NCBI RefSeq assembly: GCF_004027225.2
Contig: NC_044277.2
Location: 96,593,552 to 96,657,551 of the forward strand
DNA: 64,000 bases
DNA from: Strigops habroptila
Taxonomy: Eukaryota > Chordata > Aves > Psittaciformes > Psittacidae
Direction of reading: 5' to 3'
A program made the position numbers and the translations under genes. This document shows, in pieces, positions 48,897 through 60,431 of this stretch; the stretch's first letter is position 1; each line of letters opens with the position of its first letter. The notes beneath the pieces are model-generated. The model had not been told where the DNA came from, made no database searches, and worked only from the letters and a program-made list of their open reading frames with translations.

Positions 48897-49575
48897 TGTG
48901 TCTGGAGACACAATAGTTAATGGTCCATGATGGCCCATCCCAAGCCCTTCTGACTTGTAAGTGTAACTTTGTAGCTAAGAAGAAGGAACGACCTGTGCTG
49001 ACTTCATCATTTTCATCAGAAGGGGCTGTTGTAACCAGTTGCCTTAGCCAAATGCTGCCCATAAAAGGCAGCCAAGGACACTTAGAGGTGACGAAGACGC
49101 TGGAATGGGATGAAGATAGCGATGAAGAAGAGGGAAGGGGAGAAAGTAAACGGAAATTACTGACCCCTAAAAGACCCTCTGCGCTCTAGAACGCAGGCTC
49201 AAACTAGTGCCAAATAGGCCACTCCTCTTGGCGCAGGCTTGTCCCCTGAGCCAAGCCAAGTCAGCACTTTTTGACTAATAAAAAGCCCAGGGGTCGGAAG
49301 AGGAGGGAGGCAGATCTCACTACCACCGACGTCCACGTTGCCTCCACGGGGACGCCCGCCAAGGTAGTACCTGCCACCTCTCCTGCTACAATGCATCTCG
49401 GAGCTGGTCTCTTGATCATTGGGTCCTTGACGGGGTCGGTAAGCATATAACCTAATAAGTAACCTAAACACTCTTTAACCATTCTCCTAATTTAACCATT
49501 GCAATAAAATCAGGAAAAGCTCATTCTTGTTGGTTCCATTATTTCCTCACCGGAATCCTTCGATTCCCCGAAACA
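48897..49575 (+). mobile_element. Solo LTR of an endogenous retrovirus
   Basis: A 679-bp element begins TGTGTCTGG and ends CCCCGAAACA, i.e. TG...CA with short imperfect inverted termini (TGTGTC/GAAACA). It splits a CR1 copy and is flanked by CCATA (48892-48896) and CCATG (49576-49580), a 5-bp target duplication with one later change. A TATA-like CCATAAAAGGC lies near 49060, and AATAAA signals lie at 49277-49282 and 49503-49508. No internal viral genes are present, so it is a solo LTR left by recombination. The orientation is inferred from the TATA and polyadenylation order. The family is not identified. Confidence 0.8.
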
Positions 49576-49648
49576 CCATGGCAGGGGGGTTGGAACTGGA
49601 TGAGCTTTAAGGTCCCTTCCAACCCAAACTATTCTATGATTCTATGAT
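49576..49648 (+). mobile_element. CR1 3' fragment, right half
   Basis: CCATGGCAGGGGGGTTGGAA, CTGGATGAGCTTTAAGGTCC and the tail ATTCTATGATTCTATGATAA complete the CR1 3' end whose left half lies at 48850-48896. The first five bases are the right copy of the LTR target duplication. Confidence 0.92.
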
Positions 49649-52600
49649 AAATGGTATCAGGAAAGTTGTGTGCAACTGTTCAAAGTGTATATTGTTTATC
49701 ATGCAGAACAAAGCCATGTCCAGGTGTTTCCTTTAAAAGCAGAATCTGGTTGAAGTGAACTTTTTTAACTTGACATCTCATTGGACTACTTCTTTGCTGA
49801 CAGTGTAACATAACTGCAACCATGTCTTTCATTCCCTTTTTGAGTGGGAATATAGCTTTTTTAGGAAATTGGTGGCAAGAGCTGGTGCCCATAAACATAA
49901 ACAGTGCTTTTGAACAAACCTCAAAACATGGATGATAATCTGAACGTTTTAAAGTTGTCTTTTTCTCTTGCAAAAGTTTTCAGCATTTGTTTTTGGACTT
50001 GCCACCAGCTCTGAACCTGGGAAACTCATGAGTTTGCACAACCCATCTGCTGATTCTCTCTTTGATCACTGAAACATGAAATGAACTAAGTTTTCCTGAC
50101 CAAATCAGTACAAGGGAATCATCTAATATAGCAGATTGTTCAATATCTGTCTCACTGCCTAGATCAGAATACACAGTTCATTCTGCAGGTTCCCAAACAA
50201 AAAAACAGAGGTGGAAAACTCTGAAATCAGGAAAACACTGTGTTGTATGTTGTCAGTGCAGGCTGAAGTATTTATTGCCTTACACTGAGATACTGACCTT
50301 AGAACTGCAGAGCTGCAGGCAGCTTTCATTTTCTTCCTTCTTCTGTAAAATAATGGGCTAACTTTGTATCCTTGTGTTCAGAGATCAAAAAAAGCCTTCT
50401 CCTGGTGGTGGAAGGTAACTTTTTTTACAGAATTTCTGCTCACCCTTATTCAAGGATTTGTAAACTTATTTTAGTTTACAAACATCTTTGTGTCATCAAA
50501 GCTTGCTTGGAGTAGCCAGTATTATCTACAATTATGCTACATGTAGCTGTCACCCTCTAGCGTTCGTATGTGTTGCAACAGGACCACTGAGACAGGATTT
50601 TTTGTGTTTTTAGGAAGAGAGTGAGTATTCTTTCCTTACCTCAAACGGAATTTGCCTGGTTTAGTGCCATTCCATAAGCATAGGTTATATTTTAATATTC
50701 TAATGCATAAATTAGCTCTAAAAGAACAAATAAGAGTTATTGAATATGTAACTATATATTAGATGAAGAGGTAAATAAGATCCTTAAGATACCCATCAAA
50801 TTCTCAGTATAAAAATCTTGATTTTAAATTTTGCATTTTAGTAACATACTTATTTTTGAAACTCTAGACTGGGTTTCTAAAGAAGCTTGTGAATACTGGT
50901 GATTGCAAATATTCAGTATAGCTTTTCATATCACAGTATAAGAGTATATGACATACAAAAAAACCAGACAGCATATACCCAAAGAGGAACTGGTGCATAT
51001 TTTGTTGATTAATATTTTTAATATCCCTTGTGTTATTAATTGCATTACATTGCATCCCTACGTTATGAAATGCATGTAGTGAAAGTGTTGGTTATGGGTA
51101 TGTTATTTCAAGAAAGGGAAAGTATTACAAAGGTGTCATTAAAAGTAGTATTAGTAATGATAAATAAGATTAATCTTCAAAAGTATCTGCAGTTCTTAAT
51201 ATGACATTTTTTTTCTTGATGTTAACTGGTATTGAAATTCAGCTAAAAAGTGCATGAAGACAAGTAATTATTCTTCTTTTGCTCCAGCAATAGCTAAGTG
51301 TGTGAATATTACATTAATTATTTTCAGGTGATATTCTAATGTTCAAGTTCTACGGTTTGTCAGTTTCCTGGTTTTAATTAATTGAGTTGATTAATTCAGT
51401 TTCATGGGATAAAAATCCTGGTTAAAAAGAATGGGTGTTTATTAGCTTAGTAACACAATAAATAATCTGAAAAATAACATACCCCTACTCGGTAAACTAG
51501 GTGTTTTACTTAGCAACAGGATGTAGGGCAGTTTGTGCCCCTTCTCCCTGAGATAGACGAGTTGAAAGCATTCAGATATTCTTCAGTATTTATTGGGAGG
51601 GGAACGTTGTTTGTTTTGTGGCTTTTTGTGTGTGCTTGGGTTTTTTTCTCTGTGAAAGGTGGAAAAATAACAATTAGTATTTGCATATGTGAATGACCTG
51701 CAAGGGTAAAGGGAGTAACTAAATGACTTAGTGGTAGATGAGCTAAGCAATTCTACATTAAACAAGATTGACGGCCTTTAAGTTAAGAAGCCTTAAGATC
51801 TGCAGTTAGCTGGCTAGTTTATTGGAACATAAACCTTCCTGCCTTCTTCTAGCTTCTCCCTGGTAATTTCCAATGAGGAAATTTTTAAGTAGCAGTAATT
51901 TGTTAAACAAGAAAATAAAATGCGTAATGTTGTGAGCCAAATCATCCTCCTTATTGTGGCAGTAGTTACCAGCTGTGACTGTTGCATTACCACCTTCCTG
52001 ATGCTTTAAGCCTTGACAGCAAGGCCTCCTTTACTGACTGGAAGCTTCAGGAACCCTAAAGAATCCAGACATCATGTCATTAATGCTATCCATATATCTT
52101 TGTTTTCTGAGAATAACCATGTGAAGTTGTTTGTCCACCATGAGCCATATTAAGAAGTAGGGAATTCAGTTGTACAGATTTGTAGGACAAGACTGTTATT
52201 CCCTAACCCAGCGAATGTGCAATATGAATAATTTCCGTTTCCTCAAATAAGAGGCTGTACTTAGCTATCTTGATACTGTACCCTTGTAAAATTCAAGGGT
52301 ATGACTTGGTGAGTGGTAGTGAGCTCATTTAACAGCTCACTGCTGCTGAAAGGAAGCTCCTGCTCTTGTATGCTCTTGTCATTTACTGTGTCTAGTCCCT
52401 TACTCAATTTAACTCTCAAAGGCAGTGGAAAAGAACCCAGCAAGAAAACAAACTCTTCCTTTCCCAAACTTTGGAATTTTACAGTGAGAATTAAACCAGC
52501 GCAAGATAGGATGCTGAGCCTCGTGGCAGGGAAGAGAGGATAAAGGGACAGGGTACAACCCCTCTCCCTTTGAATGGCACCAAGCCATTAGAGGTGGCTG

Positions 52601-55080
52601 TGAAATCACAGGCTGGTTCCATTCCATGGACATGGAAACTTATAGGTAAAATGGCCTCTCCATCAAGCCAAATGTGGCACTGGAAATGGCAGCCACCTCT
52701 CTACATTTCCCTCCCAGTGTTTATCTATTCTGTAAATGTGCTACTATGAATAACACATTCTAAGGGGACATTACCTGGACAACTGGTATTTTTATCAGTC
52801 TTCTTCTAGAATTAAATGCTCTTTTTTAAAAAAGCCTTTTTTCTTAATTTTGTTCAAATCTTCAATCAAGAAAAAAGATTTTCTGTTACCCTTGAACTAA
52901 CTTGAATTGGTTAAATGTGATATTTTTTATGGCACTAAATGAGCATACTAAATACATCTATCTACTGTGACAGATGGTATAACATGTTTTATCTAGTCAT
53001 AGGTTAATAAATGATGCGCCAGCCCATCACAAGGCTGCCTGACCTTCCTTCTCATTACTTCTACACTCTCTTTTCTCTGTCTCATAAATTGGAAAATTAA
53101 ATGAATTGGCAGTATGCCAGAGTAAATTGTCTTCCCTTTTATTTCTCAGCAGTGGAAAAATTTAATGATTATTTCTTTAGCAGTCTAGTCAGTTGAAATG
53201 CAGCATTATTTGAACCTTCGTATAAACAATTATCCTCTTGCTTGTGGATTTTTTTAGGGCTCTAATATGTTAGCTTGTCTTCATGCTTTGAAATTTCCTC
53301 TAAGGCTGTAAGATTGTGTTATAGGGAATATCTGAAGTTCTGTAAACATGTTTTCCTGTAGGGCAGCACAAACTTGTATTATTAAAATGGTTTTTAATAT
53401 TTTTTAGCAACACAGAAGGAAAACTTCTGCTGAACACAGTGTGTACTGTGGTTTTGATATCTGAGCATGGAGGGAGCCAGATGCAGATATGGCGATCCTA
53501 ATGTTCAAGAAGAGTGATAACAGAACACAAATATCATGTTGTAGCCAATTATGGTGTTTACTGATTCCGTCTTTTTTAATCTCCCAGCATCATTTGCCAG
53601 CTAACCACCAATCCCAAAAGACTTTACGTTGTAACTGATTCAAGGTCTCAGGTTCACCATTTCCTCCATCTTAAATCTAACTGATGTTGAAAACATTTTA
53701 GTATTCTAAATATTTTAGAAATATTTAATATTTAAAAATATTTTTACATAAAGGATAAATAAATTCACTGTTTTCGAGGTGCTGTTGGGTGACCAAAAGA
53801 AATCTCACAAATTATCAATGGGGAGAAGGGGCGGGGGGAACAGCTTCTGATCTCCCCTTTCTTAACTCTTATGCCTGCAGGTAGAAAAGCATCTTCAGGT
53901 GGAAGTATAACTTCCTGCAGTTGTGTATTCTTAAGGATAGAACTGTTGAGAGAGCAGCTTACACCAGAATGGCAGTGTAAGCTCCAAAACTCTAGGGAAC
54001 AAGGACTTTGGTTTCTCTCTAGCTCTAGTACAGTCCTGACAATGTGGAGAACAGGGCTTCCAGCTTGCTGGGAATGGGGACAGTTTACGAGATTCTTCAG
54101 TAGGTCCATAGGAGACAAAACTCTCTGTCCTGGTTTCAGCAGAGAAATTTGTTTACCATCCTCTCATTCTTGAAAGACTTCTCTGTTGCCCAAGGCTTCC
54201 CCAACTTTTTCTTGTACAAATGCCACAGGATGATCACAGCTTGTCAAGTTTCATCACAGTTTATTTATCAACAAAATGACCTTGGAATCATCTGTAATAT
54301 TGTTATCAGACATTTTATCTTAACCATTGTTTTGTCTTAATTCCTCCTGCATGTAGATACTTAGACCTTCTGCAAGCAGACAGCAGCATTCTGGAGTTAA
54401 TCCAGGGGTGTTACCTCCTAGTAGCAGATGCTAACTGATGTACTACTTTCATTTAGATAGTTGCCTATGCAATGCAAAATGGAACCCTTAAGCAAAAACA
54501 TCAGAGGAGTAAGACTAGCCCCGTAAATATTTCTGCTGCCTGCTTCAGTAAATCAGCATTTTATGATCTTTGCCAGGGTTTGAGTAAAAATAAAATAATT
54601 ACCACTCATGTTATAGCAATTATTTTATTCAGATAATTTTAGTGTTTTATGAGATACTTTATTATACCTTGGCATATCCGCCTTAAGGAAAGGCATTGAA
54701 TTAAGACAGACTGTTTTGACTTGTTTCTAAATTTAGTTATAACCTATCCCTAGAAATCTATCCAATAGAAAAATCACCATGTGAATCTGTGGAATACAGA
54801 TTGTGTTGTGTTTAAGTTGGAACCATGTCTTTCTGTATGGCATAGAAAAGAGAAAGAAATACTCTCATGTATATGTGCTGCCTTCATCTTACTGTTCCTG
54901 CTAGCGGTGTTCCGTACTTAGCTGAGTTAGCTTTGCTATATGTGAGGTTTGAAATGAAATAAATGCTCTCTGACTAAAGATCTCACAGTTAATTACTGCA
55001 GAATCACAGTGTAGCTCCAAAATAGAAAGCTGAGGATCAGCATGTGACTGTTCATTCTGCCTTCCCAGCAAGGCTTCCGT
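49649..55080. other. Intergenic sequence upstream of LRRC14B
   Basis: A 5.4-kb AT-rich stretch with no recognisable repeats, exons or RNA genes. Open frames of up to 117 codons (for example 53765-54118, antisense) resemble no known family. The expected mammalian neighbour upstream of LRRC14B, the RhoGEF PLEKHG4B, is not visible here. Confidence 0.45.
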
Positions 55081-55093
55081 TAGCAGCAAACAG

Positions 55094-55112
55094 CAGCTGC
55101 AGATAAAAATAG
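55094..55112 (+). promoter_or_regulatory. Candidate LRRC14B core promoter: E-box plus TATA/MEF2-like site
   Basis: CAGCTG (55094-55099) is followed after three bases by ATAAAAATAG (55103-55112), 75 bases before the LRRC14B start codon. The second motif can serve as a TATA box and differs from the MEF2 consensus at one position. The E-box/MEF2 pairing fits the striated-muscle expression known for mammalian LRRC14B, but a functional role is an inference. Confidence 0.3.
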
Positions 55113-55186
55113 AAGGTGATAAGCAACTAGAATCTTTAGTTAAATGCAAAGTCACTCTCCATGACAGCAAGGAGCCCAGAGGAACA

Positions 55187-56091
55187 ATGAAGTCTCTCCG
55201 ATTCATTAGTGCTGAAGCATTCGTGTCAAATGCAGAGTTTGCCAGGAAGAGTCTTGGTGGTGTAGCCCATAATCTTTTTCCTCTTCTTTTTAAAGCCAGC
55301 TATTTACTGGAGCAAGGGGAAGTTATTCATGACTTGGTAAAGAACTGGCCACTTGTTGACTTTAACATTGGAAAACTTTTGGGAACTACTGTGGACTACC
55401 AGGAAGATCTGAGCCATAGAACATGCTCAGTGTGCTTGGAGAGCTGTCTGACAGGCCTGAGAGACTACGTGCTGAATCATTCTTCTCCCTACACGAAAAA
55501 GTTGAAAGTGGTGGACCTCACGGGCATAAAAGATGTTGAAGTTCAGTTTTGTGAGTGCAAGAAGAGAATGGGAAGGTGGACCAGGACACAGCTGCTCTCT
55601 AAGCTTTGTTTGGAACTGCTGGTTTACCTGCAACAAACACAGTGCAATCCAGGTACCTCTGAAATAAGTATTGACGTGCTAATTGACTTGTATGTTACAG
55701 AGCGGAACTATGAGCTGGCAGTGCAGGCCCTGCTGAAGAAATGCTACTGTCCACTGAAGATCTGCTGTGTGGCATTCAGATCTGACAACCTGGCTTTGCA
55801 GAAATTCTTCTACATCATAAAGCTCACTGATCCCTCTTTGTTGCGCAAACTGGAAATAGTTCACAATGTTCGCTTGGAAATGGAACACCTGGAAATACTC
55901 TTCAACAGTATTCACTTCCCTCTATTGATGTCCTTGACCTTGCCAGCACGAACATTTAATGTGCGGAGGTTCACAGATGCAGATGAAGGGATACTTACCA
56001 ATATTGGAGAAAAGATGGGTGAAATGACGCAGCTGACTGAGCTGAGTATATCCTTTTCTATACTCACAGGAAGAATACGGAAACTGCTCAG
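55187..56091 (+). CDS. LRRC14B: LRRC14B exon 1
   Basis: 301 codons plus two bases (AG). The start is AACAATGAAG, and the first in-frame Met agrees with the conserved MxSLRFISAEA start. The donor is CAG|GTAATT. It encodes the family N-terminus, a Cys-rich mid part (SVCLESCLTGL; VQFCECKKRMGRW) and the beginning of the LRR domain (MTQLTELSISFSILTGRI). Confidence 0.95.
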
Positions 56092-58154
56092 GTAATTTGG
56101 TCATCCTGCTTTTAGTCAAAGTGTAAAGAACAGCTCTTCATGCGTTGCTGGGGAGAATTGGAAGCCAGTGTTATTTAATACATTTAGAAGAACTGACTAT
56201 TCTTATTAGTCTTCCAGAGCCCATATGACTAGTATGATGAGAATATACTTTCAGCTACCACATAAGAGAGGGGCATACCCAGACATTTTTTATTTGTCAT
56301 GTTCGTGAGCTTCTATCTCAGTCAGCTTGGCTGGCCTTTGGTGCAAGACCCCAGTCTAATTCCAGGTATTTTTCAGGGTCTCTACTGAATTCTTGTCCTC
56401 TAAAAACCAGGTGGTAAATCTACGAAGATTCCATAGATACTGTATTTTAAAGTGGGCAGGGGGATAGCAGACTTTGATTTGAGACTTTCATTTTAGCTGT
56501 GTCTGTTATCTCAAAGCAAGAGAGATCTGATGCTTTTCTGTACTGCATATTAAGCTAATATATGAATATTCATGGTGAATTCCTAGGAGAAAATGGCAAT
56601 TCTCAAAAAGATAACAAGTTGCCAGTGAACAGTGTTCATATTTGAACAGAAAATAAGTTAACTCTATTTTTTTAGATGTTCTGAAAAGCAAAGGCAGTCA
56701 AAAGTTTCATCCAGACAAATCACCTTGGTATAAAATTCCTCCTGTACAAAGTAATTTCATTTAAAAGTTGTGAATGGCACACTGCTTATATTGATAGAAA
56801 TAAATTACAAGTTTCTAACCTTGATCCAGCTGAGGTCTGTGGCAGAAGTCTCACTAAGATTTAGTATGTATGGAACAGATCTCTTGATTTTCATCTGTCA
56901 GAAATATTTTATATTCAACTAGAATATTTGCACATAATCTCAGGTACACTTCTTCCACCCTTCATCATCTCAAGGTCTTTTTGCAACTCCAGAAAAAATC
57001 AATGTGTAAACCTCTTGGGCATTTAAAAACATAGTAGAAACAAAATGAGAAACAAAACCAGATGTCTTGTTAGAATACTGGTTAGTGTTCATCTTGGCAT
57101 GAATCCTTCCTTAATGGAAATTATCTAAATCTCTGGGATTATAACAGCTTTCTACAAAAAGCATCCACCAATACTTTCATGGTAGTAATGATATGCCATT
57201 AATTCAGAAAGTAATAGACACTTGCCAACATATAACTGGTTACAAAATAGGCACATAGAATGTTACCAAATTAATCCCCATTAAAACTACACAGTAAGAA
57301 ACACATGAAGTAGTAGTTAATTAATGGAACCGATTGCAGGAGGAAAATTACTTGTCATTGTTGGCACATGCTTCGGTTTTTCAAGAGGTTAGAAAAAATA
57401 ACGAATGTGGCAGACGGCTACATTCATAATGTGAATAGTTGCATGTAATTTTGTAAATGTAGCATTTCAATGTTTTATGTCATAAAACTTCTTCTGTCTT
57501 TAATTCTGCAGCCCACTAAAAACTCCACTGAAGATGCTGGATGTTTCTAACTGCTCATTGAACCATGCTGATATGGCCTATTTAGCCAACAGCTTCCATG
57601 CTAATCACTTAGAAGCCCTGGACCTGAGTGGTCACAATATACATGACCTTTACCCATCAACATTCTTTAAGCTTCTCAGCCATTCCTCTTCAGTGCTCAA
57701 GAGTCTTACCTTGGAGGACTGTAATATCCAAGACACTCATGTCAATATGTTGATTTTAAGTTTAAGTCCTTGTCAGAAACTACAGGAGTTTAAGTTTATT
57801 GGAAACCCACTGTCATCCCAAGCACTTAAACAGCTTTTCACATTTCTCTGTGAGTTGCCAATGCTGAAAACTGTGGAGTTCCCAGTTCCAAGGGACTGCT
57901 ACCCTACTGGCGTCACCTACCCCATTGATGATGCCAGTCTCTGCAGATATGATCGCCGAAAATACGAAAGTGTAGCAGAGGAGCTTAACCTCATTTTACT
58001 CCAAGCAAACAGGGAGGATGTGAAGGCTTCAACTCCACTCTTTGGCAGTTATGATGCAGCTGTTGAGGAGACGAACAATGAACTGGGAGCTTACCTGATC
58101 AAGTCCTTCAAAGAGACTTTAGAAAAGTTCACTACTTCTTTTAAAATGAGTTAA
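55187..58154 (+). CDS. LRRC14B: LRRC14B, leucine-rich repeat-containing protein 14B
   Basis: Two exons (55187-56091 and 57512-58154) join in phase 2 to 515 residues, matching the mammalian protein (about 514). LRRC14B belongs to the LRRC14/PRAME family of leucine-rich-repeat proteins. The related LRRC14 has been linked to IKK regulation, but the molecular role of LRRC14B is poorly known, and it is mainly expressed in heart and skeletal muscle in mammals. The N-terminus MKSLRFISAEAFVSNAEFAR, then VAHNLFPLLFKASYLLEQGE, is the family signature and fixes the start codon. LRR-like units follow in the second half, including MLDVSNCSLNHADMAYLA, LEALDLSGHNIHDLY and LKSLTLEDCNIQDTHV. No signal peptide, membrane segment or frame break is seen. 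Confidence 0.95.
56092..57511 (+). other. LRRC14B: LRRC14B intron
   Basis: A 1.42-kb intron, GTAATT at the left and TTTAATTCTGCAG at the right. It is AT-rich with no recognised repeat or nested gene. Confidence 0.9.
57512..58154 (+). CDS. LRRC14B: LRRC14B exon 2
   Basis: The acceptor is TTCTGCAG; C completes the split Ser codon (AG|C). It encodes PLKTPLKMLDVSNCSLNHA and further LRRs, then VEFPVPRDCYPTGVTYPIDD and a C-terminal helix ending TTSFKMS before TAA. These features match the C-terminal half of mammalian LRRC14B. Confidence 0.95.
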
Positions 58155-58405
58155 AGATGCAACATAATGGTGATGAGCTGCTGTCAAATCAGAAGTTAGT
58201 CTTTTCTAGAACTATGCCTTCATTGACCAGTCTTGAGTTTTCATTTCTTGGCTGAATTTACTTCTGATTGAATAGCTTCTGATCATCTGAGGTATTTTAA
58301 CTATGCTGTATCTATTGCATACACCTTACATAAGCACTACTTGCTCAAAAATGAGGAGAGGACCCTTAAGAGCTTCTTATTTTTCACAAAAGCACTTTGT
58401 TTCTC

Positions 58406-58411
58406 AATAAA
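58406..58411 (+). terminator. LRRC14B: LRRC14B polyadenylation signal (AATAAA)
   Basis: TTCTCAATAAAACAATAGG lies about 250 bases after the LRRC14B stop codon and is followed by T/G-rich sequence (GGTGTCTAAGCTTGGTTG). It is the first canonical hexamer after the stop. Confidence 0.6.
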
Positions 58412-59451
58412 ACAATAGGTGTCTAAGCTTGGTTGACTTCCTCTGGATTTGGCAATAAGGCTTGTTACTCCTGCAGAAAAGACAGGAAAGTCCTTTCCCA
58501 AGCCCAACAGGTTGTCCAAAAGATCGTGCACCAATCCTCACCTATGGCTCCCTAAATCAATTTTTGTTTTGCCATTAGCCATCCAAACTCAGCAGTCTGT
58601 GTTTTATCCAGTACATTCCCAGTAGTGGGGGGAGGTACAAAAGCCTCCATGTCTCTGCGCCTCTTTGTTCCACAGAGGCAAGCACGATAAAACCTCCTTT
58701 TGCATGGGGAATTACAGAGGTTGTCAAACACATTGTGCTGGTGAGGAGTAAAATTCCATACTGACGAGTCAGCAAACCAAATGGCAGGCTGACAGCAGGT
58801 GATTTCCACCTACTTCCCCCAGTAATATAAAGCAGCCTATGGGGATTCTGCTGAAGCTCTTGCAAAACATTTTACAAAGGCATACCAGGACAGCGCTGCA
58901 CAGCCATGCTTCTGATGTCAGCAGGTAAGTGCCTCAAACCGCTCCCTTTGTTGAATCAGTTTCTTAGATAACAGAATGTACCCTGCTGTTTTCGGCTCTT
59001 TTAAAGAAAAGTTGGGACAGTGGTAATAATGTAAAAAAGACTAGTTTCAAAAATACATATAGAAAAATGTATCCAATGCCAATTTCAAAAATGTGGAAAA
59101 GGGACAAGGCAGGTTGCCAAGTAACTACTTCATCTGCATAAAACTCTGCCCTCTTCTGCCAGGACTGTGCATTGTTCTGCTGCAGAATTCACCACCACTA
59201 TCTAGGAAAACAAAAAAAAACCCAAAAAACAAACAACCCCACACCACATTTACTTGGCAAGCTCCAGTGCAAGAAATGTATTTGAGTGACAGAGTAAACA
59301 GAATCGCAGACCTCCACACACACTGTGTTGGAATGTGGGTAAAGGGGCCAACAGGGGGTCAGGGTGCAGCCATAGGGCCCCACAAATCTGCACAAAGTAC
59401 TAAAAGGCTGGCAGAGAACTGGGAGGGGGAGTGTACCATTTCCTACATTTA
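58412..59451. other. Intergenic sequence downstream of LRRC14B
   Basis: About 1 kb of unique-looking sequence. Short antisense frames here do not resemble CCDC127, the mammalian neighbour. No RNA gene or repeat is recognised. Confidence 0.45.
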
Positions 59452-59964
59452 GAATCACAGATCAAGCAGGTTGGCAAAGACCTTTAAAATCATCAAGTCC
59501 AACCATTACCCCAGGACTGCCAAGACCGCCACTAACACATGTCACTGAGGGCCTCATCTACACGGTTTCTGAACACTTGCAGGGATGGTGATTCCACCAC
59601 TTCCCTGGGCAGCCTGTTCCAACGCCTGACTACCCATTCAGTTAAGAAATTTTTCCAAATATCCAGTCTAAACCTCCCCTGGCATAGCTTAAGGCCATTT
59701 CCTCTTGTCCTATCGCTTGTTACTTGGGAGAAGAGACTGACCCCACCCCACTACAGCCTCCTTTCAGGTAGTTGGAGAGAGCATAAAGTCCTCCCTAAGC
59801 CTTCTCTTCTCCAGACTAAACACCTCCAGGGCCCTCAGCCGCTCCTCATCAGACTTGTGCTCCAAACCCTTCACCAGCTTTGCTGCCCTTCTCTGGACCC
59901 GCTCCAGCACCTCAATGTCTCTCTTGTAGCGAAGGGCCCAGAACTGAACATAGGATTCCAGGTA
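59452..59964 (-). mobile_element. CR1 LINE 3' part, antisense
   Basis: A reverse-complement CR1 of about 510 bases begins AGAATCACAGATCAAGCAGG and GTTGGCAAAGACCTTTAAAA and contains 'CCACTTCCCTGGGCAGCCTG' and 'CTTCTCTTCTCCAGACTAAA'. The opposite-strand frame reads [20 protein letters not shown] and [18 protein letters not shown], a CR1 reverse-transcriptase tail. The sequence belongs to a subfamily without the ATTCTATGA end. It stops abruptly at GGATTCCAGG, where CpG-rich sequence begins. Confidence 0.9.
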
Positions 59965-60431
59965 ACGGGAATTCCCGCGGCTGCCGGGTAACGCCCTGGG
60001 GCTGACCTGACCCGGCTCGCCTGCAGCTGACCGGGAGCTACCGCACCGGGCGCTTTGAAGCTTCCCGTCCCACCACTCCTGGGAGCCAACAGGCAGAAGA
60101 CACCCCTGCACCCGCCGAAGGGGCTCACTCGCCTCATCGGTGTCCTCAGCCTTCGTCCCCCGCCGGGACCGCAGCCAGCCGCCATTGCTACTGTGGGGAA
60201 CCGGGCATGCGCCGACCGCCGACGCAGAGCGAACGCCCGGGTGCAACGCCGCGCTTCGGCCACGAGGCGGCAGCACCCGCAAGCACCCGGAGGTTGTTTT
60301 CCTTACCCTGAGGCACCGCCCCGCAGCACCGCAATGCCCGTCACCGGCGGGCGGCAGCGTGGAGCATCCGTAGCACCGACACCGTTTGGTTGCTGAGGGG
60401 CAACAGCGAGCGCGGCGGGCGCGCCGCTTCC

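Noticed and set aside
48920-49189. 89-codon frame inside the LTR with an acidic, EEGRGESKRK-like end
   Set aside because: It lies wholly within a solo LTR that has non-coding promoter and polyadenylation signals. No viral protein is recognised.
53765-54118. Antisense frame of 117 codons
   Set aside because: It overlaps a sense frame of similar length, has no splice or domain support and is within chance length.
49649-55080. PLEKHG4B exons upstream of LRRC14B, expected from mammalian gene order
   Set aside because: No frame here or in the SLC9A3 introns shows RhoGEF or PH-domain sequence.
59764-60282. Antisense frame of 172 codons
   Set aside because: Its C-terminal half is the CR1 reverse-transcriptase tail ([14 protein letters not shown]) and the rest is read-through into GC-rich island sequence.
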